Source: Hirudinaria manillensis (lineage: Eukaryota; Annelida; Clitellata; Hirudinida; Hirudinidae). Taken from it: DNA of 64,000 nucleotides. Location: contig CM067526.1 of assembly GCA_034509925.1 (NCBI GenBank), forward strand, positions 4,713,501-4,777,500, read 5' to 3'. Both the position numbers and the translations under genes were made by a program. The notes beneath the pieces were generated by a model. The model did no database searches. It had not been told where the DNA came from and saw only the letters and a list, made by a program, of their open reading frames with translations. This document shows, piece by piece, positions 37,433 to 48,571 of the stretch; the stretch's first letter is position 1; each line of letters begins with the position of its first letter.

Positions 37433-40400
37433 ATGGAGAGACATCCGTTGTTGCTGCTACTGTTGTCGGCGTTCGTGGCTTCCAGTTTGGCCATCAATAA
37501 TGTTCCGGCACCCAACTCGTACGTTGGAAGTGTGTGAAATGCTGTATGAGGTGATAGTCTTAAATGTTGTCTTGACATTTTCCAGGTCCTACGTCGTCGT
37601 CACAAGCGACGTCCTCGTACCTGGCTCTGAACTTCTGATTGACTTGAACCTGCTCAACGTCGTCCTATCTGGTCCCAAGGAAGGAACAGAAAAAGACGAG
37701 AAATCTCCGGAATGCGTCCTTGAACTCAGCGTCTCAGTTGGCGACCTCGTATGGCATCGTTCCGCTTGGGAAATCCAACCTGAACAAACTCCGAAAAGTG
37801 ATTCGTTGATTTTACTTTCATTTTCACTTCACACTGTCTCACGAAATAACGTTTATAATAATCTTTGCAGGTTTTTCCAAAACGCTGAAAGTCATGGTTT
37901 GTAAATTTTATTCTATTTCTTATTTCCCATGAGATCTTCAATAAGTTTTTTTTTAAATTTTGTGAGCAGGTGCCATCTGACGAGAACGTGTGGGGAGACA
38001 AATCAGTTCTGAAGGTCGAATCGGGTTCTTGCTTCACGTTCTCCCATTCCGTCCAACTTCCAACTGGAAGGAAGGAGTTGCTGGTCTCCCTGCGCACTGA
38101 CAAACTGAAGTACCACCCAGGAGACCTCGGTAGGTTCTGTTAATTATTATAATTATTAATATAATTATTAACGAATAATTTTATATTTATTTCAGTCATG
38201 GTCGAGGCTCTCGTTCACACCCAAGAACTGAAACCGTACCTGAAGCCTGTCAACCTCTCGATTCACGTGAGATTAAAATAGCGTAATTATTCGCAGGAAT
38301 TAAATTATTTACAATTATTTTTATTTTTATTTCTCAGGACTCGAACAACGTGCCACTCGTCCAATGGCTGAACGTCACCGCCGAAGAAGGTCGGGTCTTG
38401 ATTTTAATGCACACGTTGACGTGTAAATTTTGTTGAGATTATTTATTATTTACGTTTAATTTAATTTTTATTTCTAATTCTCAGGTCTGCTCAGATACGA
38501 GTTCCTCGTCCCACTTCTTGCTCAGTCAGACGAATGGGTCCTCGTCTTGGAAAGTCACGTGAGAACAAACATTTGCTATATTTAATGATATTTTATATTA
38601 ATATCATTATGTCTAAGAGATTCAGTCGAATAAAGTTATTAATGTTTTATCGTTTTAGGATCAATTGGTCAACCACACTATCGAAGTTGAACAACCCGTT
38701 GGACCTTATGGTTGGAAACTATTTAGTTTAGATGCACTTTTAACCTAGGATACGATAGATTCATTTCATATAACTTAGTTGCAAATATTTTCAGACGAGG
38801 AATGCTTCCTGGTTGAAGTGAGATCTCCGAGGTACCACACTCTCCACTCGACCGATGAAAAGAAAAGTCACAGCTTGGATATCACTGTGGCAGCGGGGTG
38901 ATTGACCTTTAATGTCTTCTAATGACAGTAAGAATTTATTATTAATTAATAATATTACATTTGTCTAATTATTCAGCCACCGCTCTGGACTCCCGATGAA
39001 AGGAAAAGTTGAACTGCAACTTTCACTCGAGAAGAACTCAAAGTCGGGTTCACTGCCTCCGGTCGAGGTGGAATCTCTGCGGTAGTTTCCTGTGCTTCTC
39101 CTTCGTTGTCTCACGGTTATTTTTATTTCAACAGCTCGAAGCCGGTTACAAAGAGTTTTCACTGAAACCCGATGAAATCAAACAAATTTTGGGCATGAAG
39201 ACCGAGGAACATCTGGCTGGACACGAGGTCAAGGTCACGTTCAAGGTGGAAAAGACGCGTCCATCGCGCGAAGAAATCGGTCGCGGCGATGGAGAGAAGG
39301 AGGAAAAAATGAAGGAAGGAAGCGAAAGGAAATCAGACGTCGTTGTTCCTGTCACCAAAGAGGTCCTCGTGACCTTTGTCGATCAGTCTCATGTCCTCTT
39401 CTTCAGCGAATTCACTCCTGTCTTCTTCAAGCCTGGACTGTCTTACGTGGGCCAGGTCAGACGACGGATGATTCATTTCAAACAAATTACATCCAACTGT
39501 ATTATTTATTAATAATTAATTAATTAATTAATTAATAATATTCTTCTTAACAGGTCTTGTTGAAACAAGTTGAGGAAGTACTTCCACACAGTTCTGAGGA
39601 GAAAGAGGTCACCGTCAAGGTCAAGCAGTTCAGTTCAGCATCGGATCCCAAGGAAGAGAAACTCACTCTGAAACTGAAACCGAACTCTCTCGGCGAATTT
39701 TCATTCGAGGTTCCCAAAGAAGTCAACAAATTGGAACTTGAGGTAATTATTTTCAATTTGAATCCATAATTAAATAATTTTAAATAATTTAAATATATTT
39801 TTCCATTACCTCTTAGGCTCTCTTTGAGGACAAGGAATCTGGCAAAGTTGTCACGGCTAGTTTGGGAGAAGTTCTGCCGTTCTCGACGAAAAACAAAGAT
39901 GGACACTTCCTCCAAGTCCTGGTAGATGAGAAGCCACCAACAGTTGTTGTGAGTTTGAAATTCGAACCGATTATAAAATTAATCGGAAAATTATTTGCTT
40001 GGATTAAATATTTGATTATTTTAATGCAGATCGGTGAAACACTAAAGTTCAAAGTCGAAACAACGTTTCCCACGGAAGTTTTCCTCTACCAAGTCTTCTG
40101 CGATCCAGGATTGGTTCTCTCGGGTAGATTGGTGGCTCCATCTCCGGCACTGAAGCACGATCTCTCCGTGGTTCTCCCGCACAACGTCAGCCATCTTCTG
40201 TCAACTCCTAGACTCGTGGTGGAAGTGCTCAGTCCAAGCAATGAAGTTCTTTCTGAAAGTTTCCGATTTGTTGTCGAACAAGAAAAGGAAAGCCCGGTAA
40301 GGAGGACTTGGTTTTACTAATTATTGTTATTCTTTTGACACCAATTTTCAATTCTTCGCAGTTGGAACTCTTCGTACGACCAGAGGTGGCTGAACCAGGA

Positions 40401-43400
40401 GATGTCGTCGAAGTTGTTGTAAAAGCGGAACCATTCACGAATGTTTACCTCCTGTCGACTTCTCATCTTCTCGTCTTCGAGCCGAAAGAACAGGAACTCC
40501 GTAAACTCATGGTTGGTTCGAGAGTCTCAAATGGTTTTCAGTTTGACTTAAATAATTTTTGACGTTTTTTTTTAAATTATTTAAAGGCCCACGAAAAGAT
40601 GCTCAGATACGTGAACAGCCTGAACTCCTCAGAATTCTCTCATACCGTCGAGAATTTCGGTCAAAGTACCTCGACTTTCCCTTCTTTGGCTCCTGATTCC
40701 CAAAGAGTGCACAACGTAAGTTCATAATTTTTTTTTGTGTTTAAAGGAGAAAAAATAAGTTTAAAATAAACTAATCGCTTCACGTTTTCACAGGAATCTG
40801 GAAGCCTACTGCTCACTGACAAAGTTTTGTTTGCCGATACGAGTTTGTTTAAACTTGCTTGTTGAATTCGCACAATGAAGTTACTTGGAATTAATATTAA
40901 TAATAAAATCGATTTTAAATTTTCAGGCAAACCTTGGCCGACACCGGTTCGCAAAAATGGGACATTGGATCACCTCGAACCGTCTTCATTGGAAACCGTG
41001 GAGGAATTTAACTTCAACCTTTGGAAATTGAATGTCTTCGTTGGGTGAGTTGGTTGTTTTGTTTTACTGTTATTATAATTTTTGAGTTTATTAAGTAATA
41101 TCAATTAAAAGAAAATGAAAAGTTGTTATTAATTTTAAGTTTACAAATCAACAACTTTTTATTTTCAGACCGTCAGGAGAAGAGAAGCTTCACGTCGTAC
41201 TTCCCGAGAAAGCAAGACTTTACACTCTCTCTGCTTTTGGTCTCACATATGGAAAAGGTCTCGTTATCGTCGATCAACCTGTACAGGTGTGTCACGTTAC
41301 CTCAACGCTTAGGAGACGAAGAAGAAGATGATGATGAATTGCACTGAAAATGCTTTGTTTTATTTTCAGTTTCCGTCCACTTCTAAAGTTCTGACTTCGT
41401 TGAAGTATCCAGACTCTGTGGTGAGAGGTGAAGAAGTTGTTTTGGAAGTCCACCTGTTCAACAATCAGGACAAGGAAGCCAAGGTACGTTTGCAATCTCG
41501 TGGGAATACGTAATAGTTTAATAGTTATATGACGATTAATTGTAATAATTGAAATTTATTTGCAGGTTGAAGTGTCTGTGAAGGAAACTCACGGAAGTCA
41601 CAACACGGAAGAGGAAAAGGAAATGAAAAGCAATCCTAGTCTGAACGAAGAAGTTGTCGTGAGTTTCAAGAATATTTCAATTAGTTAAAACTCGATAGAA
41701 ATGATTAAAAGCCAACAATTTGTTTCGTTTCAGTTGAAACCAAAGCAGCTTGGACTGGTGAAATTTCCTCTGAAGACGTCGGCGACAGCACAACAACCGC
41801 TCGAATTTCAAGTCGATGTCGTCTCCGGTGACGCACGTCACAAACTCAACTCCACCATTGAACTCAAAGTAGGAATAATTCAATTGTGTTTTTATCAATT
41901 AGTTAATTCATTCATTACAATTAGTTTAGTTTAGGATAAAATTAACGGTTTGTTAAACGTTTGCAGTACCAGGGATACGAAGTCGTTCCGTCAGAAAGTT
42001 TGTTGCTCGACAATTTCAACGGAAAACAAGTCCTGGAGGTTGACGTATCGAAGAACATGACGAAACCTGTCGAGAAGTCCGAAAGAGCTCACGTCAAGAT
42101 CTACGGTAACATTCCATTTCGAGAGATGTTATTGTTGTTTAAGAGCCACTGATTAACTTTAGAAACGAATTCTCTCCCACTTCACAGGTCATCCTTTGGG
42201 TCCTGCCGTTGAACACGTCTGCCAGTATCTGACAGAATCCGACGTTCTCGAGGAAAGAACGAAGCTGATCTTCGTCCAAGCAGTGAACGTTCTCAACTTC
42301 ATCTCCAACAACTCGCTTCTCGACAACCACTTGACACTCCACCACGAAGAGGAAGAACATCCGGTCAGGGTTTCGGTGGAAGTTCCAGTGGTGGATAAAG
42401 ATAAATGCGTCGAGCCACTCAGAGATTGTAAGCTTTTGTGATTCTTATATTTAATTTTTAACGGCATTTTTGTTTATAATATGAATCAATTCCTTGTTTC
42501 TTTCTTTTAGCTCTGATGTACCTGTTCAACAAGAGGAATCCAGATGGGTCTTACTCTTTCTACCCGAAACATCCTGGTTACGTTTGGTAAATGACCTCGA
42601 GATTTTACGTAATTAACAAATAAACTTTAATTAATTACTTGATTAATTTAATATTTGCAGGCTCAGCTCGATGATGCTGGATGCAGCAGTTCTGGTACAC
42701 AATCTGGCTTTGTGGAATGAAGGACAAGAAGTTCTGTTGGTGAAGTGGTTGTTGGAGCAGCAGAAGGAAGATGGCTCATTCGTTGAACACAAGGACTCCA
42801 TCGTTCTTAGAAATGATTTGGTGCGAATTTCTATTTATATTTTGTATTTGAAATTTTCTCTGACACTGATTAATTTCTTCGAAAAATAATTTATTTCGCA
42901 GGACGAAAAGGCTGAACACGTTCCACTGACTTCGAAAGTGGTCGCCACTCTCCTCGAAGCCGTCGACAATCTCGATGTTAGCAACTGACGTGGCAATTGG
43001 GAGACTGAATTTATTTATTTATTTGAACCTTTCGACAGCTCCCTCAAGAAGAAGTGAAATTGGTCGAAGCAGTGATCAAGAAGTCGGTGGACTACATCGT
43101 TCGAGTCGTTCTGAAGGGAGATCTCGACAAGGATTCCTACTCGCTCAACCTGGCTGCCTACGCCCTGGCTCTTGCCAAAAGCGACAAAATCTTCGAAGTC
43201 CTCAAGAGAAGAGATCGTCTGACGGTCCGCGAAGGTAGCTTTGAAGAGAAGGAATCACACCGACGTTCTGATTAAGCGATGCAAATGTTGCACTCGATCA
43301 ACTCTTACAACTTGACAGCTTTTTCTTTTCGCTGCAGGTGAAGAAGAACATTGGAACGTCGGAGAAGAGGAGAACGTGAGAGAAAGTTCCTTGTCAGTCG

Positions 43401-44715
43401 AGGCGACCTCTTACGCCATCCTCACGTCTCTGGCCATGCACAGTTTCAGCGATGCACGACCTTTTGTCAACTTCGTTCTCGGTTCAATGAAACCCAATGG
43501 AGTCTTCGTCACATCTCAGGTGAAAATAAATAAATAAATAGACTTAAATAAAATTTAATCTTATAAGCGAATATTTTTAAAATATCTATTTTTATGTTTC
43601 AGGATTCGTACGTAGCGTTGAAGGCCCTGTCTCAGTACTTCAGTCTGTACAACGAGTACCACGAACACGAACGCGTCAATGTCGACGTCAACGTGACTTT
43701 GTCGGACAAGAAACAAGTCTCGTTGAAAGTCCTGAGTCCGCTCTTTGTTGGAAGCCTGTACTTTGACGTAGGATATTTCTTGGTTGCTTAACCATGCAAT
43801 CGATCATCATATTAATAATTAAATTAATTTCAATATTACTTTCAGCACTCCAACCTCACGCTCGCTTCTCCTTTGAAAGTCGAGTCATCGGGAGAAGGTG
43901 TCCTTCTCGTGCAGGTTTGTTTTGATTCTCTTTTTTTTATTGAAATTTGAACTTCAAATATTTGTTAGATTAACTTTTAAAATGTCGATTTAATTTCCAG
44001 AATGTTCCCGAGTTCAACGAGGCCGTCCCGAGCAGTAAACCAACTTCGGTGGACTTGAAAGTCGATTTGAAAACGTTGGACCCTGGACATCTCCAGTTGA
44101 AAGTCTGTGCTTTGTGAGTGCCGAAGAAATCACGACAACTGTGCCGTCCAACGACCGCTGATTGATTGATTGATTGATTGATTGTCGATTTGAATTATTT
44201 AATCGTAAACATTTTTCCTGTCGACAGAAACTTGGAGAAGGAATCGACGGGTTTCCTCATCGGCGAAGTTCCATTGCTCAGTGGCTACGATCTCAACCTG
44301 TTGAATCACAACGACCGCAAGTCTAATCCACAAGTTCTGAAACAAGACGATCACGTTTACCTGGTCTTCAACGAGGTACATACTTTGAATTTTTCTCATT
44401 CGTGGGTGCAATTTATGATTATATTTATAATTATACTTTTTTTTCTTTCTTTCTAGGTGAAACCATCTGAACCGACCTGCGTGGATCTGAATCTGGACAA
44501 AATCTTCGAAGTTGGAAATCTTGAACCCAGATTTGTCAAGCTGTACCCGCTCAACGAACCAGGTTTTTGAAAACGTGTTGTTCAAACATGTTGTTATTCA
44601 ACAACGTGTTTTCATTATTTTAATAACAACTCTTAAATACACTGCTTGAATTTTTTATTTTCCAGGCAACCCGGTCTACAAGCCTTACGGGGGAAGCAAA
44701 GTGGAATCCAGTTGA
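37433..44715 (+). CDS. Alpha-2-macroglobulin/TEP-family secreted protein, copy B (no thioester)
   Basis: Paralogue of 26939-34227 with the same signal peptide, exon layout, splice sites and domain order. All exons I compared are open and in phase, so it is not a pseudogene. In the first coding exon (37433-37518) there are three substitutions in 86 bases, one amino-acid changing (Asp to Asn). Other replacements include Phe to Tyr at LLSG(F/Y)DLN, Glu to Gly in EV(E/G)NLEP, and the C-terminal end YGARKVESS to YGGSKVESS. The thioester site is likewise replaced (ESDVLEERTKL). The mixture of silent and replacement changes and the intact splice sites suggest both copies are expressed. Poly(A) signal AATAAA is at about 44810-44815. 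Confidence 0.9.
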
Positions 44716-46062
44716 AAACACGAACCAAAGCAACCGAACGAACATCCCGCAACCCAATTTCTCTTTTAAATGACTTGAAATTGCATTGAAAATTGGTCTG
44801 AATTTGCTCGAATAAAGCATTTCAACTGCAAATCACTTTATTATTAAAATTAAAAATTAATTTAAAATTTAATTCGGGTTTGCATTGTTTAATGCAAACA
44901 TTGGAAAGATGGAAATCATAAACACAAACAAGATGAGATGAAAACAATAAAAATAAAAATAAACTTAAAGTTAAACGATATCAAGTTCAAATTAACTGAC
45001 AAATTAAATTTAATTTCAAATAAATTGTGGTTTTGGAAAGAAATATTCGGGTTTTGTGAACTTTCATTTATAATAAACAAATACAATAAACAAATATTCA
45101 TTAATGATTTTAAATTCATTTTGTTTTCATAAAGAAACTTGAAATGGACTTAACAATCCTATAAGAAATAACAATTCTATAATTTCAGGAAAATATTTAC
45201 ATTTAATTTCGACCGAGAATCGCTTTATGGAGCACATAATTAATAAATAAATTAATACTTTTATTGATAAACCAAATCAAAATTAGCGAATTGTTTGCGC
45301 TAAAAATTTTAAAAATAGAAACATGGTCGAACAAACTCCTATTGGTTGACCCCAAAGGTCACGAATGTCACACGGGTTGTGATGGGCTGTCGAAGGATTG
45401 TCTTGCGGAATAATTGATCGAACCTCGTTCAATGCCACCTCCAAGATGGCCGCTAATTGGTTCATTCAACAAGACGATGTCATGATAATGATGCCAATTT
45501 CGAGTTGCATGATTAGGAGATATCCATCTAACACCCCTGAAGGTTTAACTGTTAAATGCGCTTAAATCTAATGTAATTAAATGTTTTATTTTCTACAATA
45601 ATTCAATTATTTTTTTTGTAATTTCTTGGTTAAAATGAAATTATTAAAAAAAAAGATCGGGTCACCATTGCTTGGGTTATGGGCTCCAGGACCTCACAAA
45701 TCCATTGGTAGTCATAATTTTATTTATTTATTTATAAGCAAATACAATAAATACTTTGTGAGTGAGGATGAAATGCATTATTAAAACATTATTACAATTA
45801 ATTTAATTGTTTTCCGATAAATTGATTGAAATTAAAAAAAAACTGAAAGGCATTCTCAAAAAGATTCTGCTAAGAACAACGTGACGAACTTCTTCCCGTC
45901 CAATGACGTGCAGTTTATTAATAACCCGCAGAGGAACACTCAGCGATTGGTCAGCGGCCCTTGACCACGTGCTTCTAAAATAGGAAAGAATTCTTTGACC
46001 TTTCAATCGTTCCTTGCTTGATGAACCCAATTAGAACTTGGAATTGGAAAGTATTTTTGCCA
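44716..46062. other. TEP copy B 3' flank and Vax upstream region
   Basis: Shared TEP flank to about 45655, including the uninterrupted retroelement target ATAG (45315-45318) and the CCAAT/YY1 block. Beyond this, about 45890-46020 is GC-richer, with an inverted CCAAT (GCGATTGGTCAG) and a CCACGTGC E-box. It is a candidate Vax promoter or enhancer. No gene seen. Confidence 0.5.
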
Positions 46063-47020
46063 ATGTCTCATGAGGATGACAAGTGTTCTGGCAATTTGCC
46101 AGCGTATTGCAAGTCCATAAAATACAGAGGTTGTTATTAAATTGAAATTTTTTAAATAAAATATACTCGAAAATATACAAAGTCCATGGAAATGTTTTTG
46201 TTTCTTGGAATGCAATTTCAGATGCCGCCGGTCACGTGAAAGAACTCATCCTTCCGAGAGATTTGGACGTTGACAGACCAAAGAGGGACAGAACGGTTTT
46301 CGATCAGAAACAACTGAAGATTCTCGAAGATGAATTCAAGAAGAGACAGTACTTGACCAAGTCTGAGAGGTCTCAATTGGCCGATTCTTTGCAGCTCACG
46401 GAGACACAAGTGAAGTATCTTTGATCAATATTTGAAGAAATTGGTTATATTATACCTTGTTGTGCAATCTACGTATTACGAGATAAATAATTTAATTAAT
46501 ACTACTATTAAATATTAATATTAACAACGAAATGCGGTCATTCCATAGCCATTAATGCTCAAGTCATAATATCGTAATATTCCCAACATAATTATATTCA
46601 TAATATCATAATATTTTTCAGGTTAAAGTTTGGTTTCAAAATCGTCGCACAAAATCGAAAAAACTATCCTCAACTGTTGTCGAATCAACAACAACAACAA
46701 CAACAACAACGTTCAACACCTCCTTATTTCTTTCACCCAACATCGATCCTTCCAAGAGCGGCAAGGATTATTCATGTCTCCGCTTCCATCAAAGTCTTCC
46801 GTCAAAGGTTGATGTTCCTGGTTTTGTCATCCACCACAACCAACTACAACAACAGCAACAACAACAACATCAACATCCCAGTCGTCCATGGACTGAAACA
46901 GTTTCTGAAAGAATTCACTTGGAAGCAGGACTTCATTTTCGAACGAGACATCCTCACGTGTTTCCCTCGACTGTTGCCCAAGAATCTCCAACAAGCACTC
47001 AACTGGAGCCAAGTGTTTGA
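46063..47020 (+). CDS. VAX: Ventral anterior homeobox (Vax) transcription factor
   Basis: Exons 46063-46129, 46222-46409, 46622-47020, giving 217 residues. Vax proteins are nuclear ANTP-class homeodomain factors acting in anterior neural and visual development. Diagnostic is the block before the homeodomain: YCKSIKYRDAAG then KELILPRDLDVDRPKR, matching vertebrate Vax (DYCRRILVRDAKG, REIILPKGLDLDRPKR). It crosses the exon 1-2 junction, which supports the start. The homeodomain begins RPKRDRTVFDQKQLK and is interrupted by an intron after LTETQ; exon 3 continues VKVWFQNRRTKSKK, with the Vax-like RRTK. The rest is Thr/Gln-rich and low-complexity (ACA and CAA runs), with no further domain recognised. 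The EH1 motif was not found. AATAAA is at about 47184. It is convergent with the Msx-class gene. Confidence 0.88.
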
Positions 47021-48423
47021 CCTTCAACTGGAGAAAGAAAACTGCTTGTCAAAAGTTCAGGACCTGTTGCATCAAAAGTACATTTTGTTTCCCTCAACAA
47101 GTACATCCATGCCCCACAACAAGTACTTTTTGGTTCACCCAAGAAAAGTGAATTTATTGAACTCTTGCAAACGTTTTAAAGCAAATAAAAGACATTACAA
47201 CATCTTTATTTTTTATCCAATATTTCAGCTGGGATAATTGGTTTTAAGTTGTTAATGTTTAAATTCTGTTTTCAATATTTTTCACGAGAACCACAAATGG
47301 AAAACAGTGCATCTAATGGAGCACGTGTTCGAGTTGCAAATGTAATCTACGACATTTGCATATCATTTTACGCCGCCAATGAATTTTTCCGAACAATTGA
47401 AGAACCAAAGAAAGACATTCGTAACGAAGGAAAGAAGGTGATTCAACTTTGATCCCAGGCAAACTACCGAATAAGAGTTTTGAACTGGAATGAGTAGAAA
47501 CGATGATGTTGATGATGACGGTGCTGATGGAGGCGGTGCCGGTGGTAACGACGATTGTTAATAGGGGAAAGGCGTGGATTGCATAACAAGAAAATCGTAG
47601 GCGTGCAGAGATGGTCTCACATAAAAATCAATTTGCACGGCTGACGATGATGAGCAGACAGAAGCGACGTGTCACATTCACTTGTGTAATTAGCCTGACC
47701 TCAATTGACCCGCTTAAACCTAAACGTGACATCCACAAAAACCAACCGCGAACCAACCACCAACCAACCGCCACTCATTCAGCGCTCTTCCTTCTTTCCA
47801 GGTCTTTGACAATCACGACAACGACTTCCAATTGTATTCTTTATTCAAGTACTGCGCTCCAAGTATTAGGTTCAAGTACAACCTCTTTTTATACTCCAAC
47901 AACGTTGCAGTGACAATAGCGAGTCATCTTTAGACAACAAATTCTCAATAAATTCGCTTCCAGCATCAAGTGCCGGTTAGGACTGACCTCCATTTAGCAT
48001 TTCAGAGCCAAAAATCAGAGCCCAAAAGAAAAAAATGAAGAGACAAAATTGAAGCGCAAAATTCGAATCGAACGAATTCTCAAAGAGAGGTGATTAAATC
48101 CCAGTTAATTAACCATTAATTTTCCCGGTGCCGGCGACAAAGGTACGCAGTGTGGCCGAGCGATTCGGGAAGCCCCGAGGAACAAAGTGATGCCGGCCCG
48201 GTGCGATTTGCATAATTAATCTGCCATTTTTTTTTCTTTTTACTTTTTGAGGTTCAGAAAAGGTTGGCCTGATGTATACAGCAACCGTCTTAATTAATTT
48301 AGCGCACACTTTAGTTGCACAGCAGTAATTACAATAAGTTCGCACCCATGCATGCCACGCCGGGCAGATAATTCGCCGTGAAGACAATTAATAGTCGGTG
48401 CGATTGGATTTGCATTCGTCACT
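47021..48423. promoter_or_regulatory. Vax-Msx intergenic region, candidate cis-regulatory sequence
   Basis: No gene is supported. The segment holds POU octamers ATTTGCAT at 47354, 48206 and 48408, homeodomain-type TAATTA sites (for example beside the 48206 octamer), and Sox/TCF-like AACAAAG/ACAAAGG near 48130-48190. It also has the element at 47566-47584 repeated upstream of Msx. The 48109-48420 part is clearly GC-richer than its surroundings. It may include the Msx 3' UTR. Enhancer function is inference. Confidence 0.4.
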
Positions 48424-48539
48424 TCAGGCAGACTCGAGTTGACGTTTGAATTCATCTTCGTCCATTCTGTTACGAAGAGAGCTGCTGTTGTTGTTGATGT
48501 TGTTGTTTTTGCTGTTACTGTTGTTGTTGGTGTTGTTAG

Positions 48540-48571
<32 letters not shown>

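Larger units (their letters stand above)
37063..45655. repeat. Tandem duplication unit B (TEP gene plus flanks)
   Basis: Second copy of the unit at 26568-36955, in direct orientation about 10.5 kb downstream. It lacks the LTR element. Confidence 0.95.
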
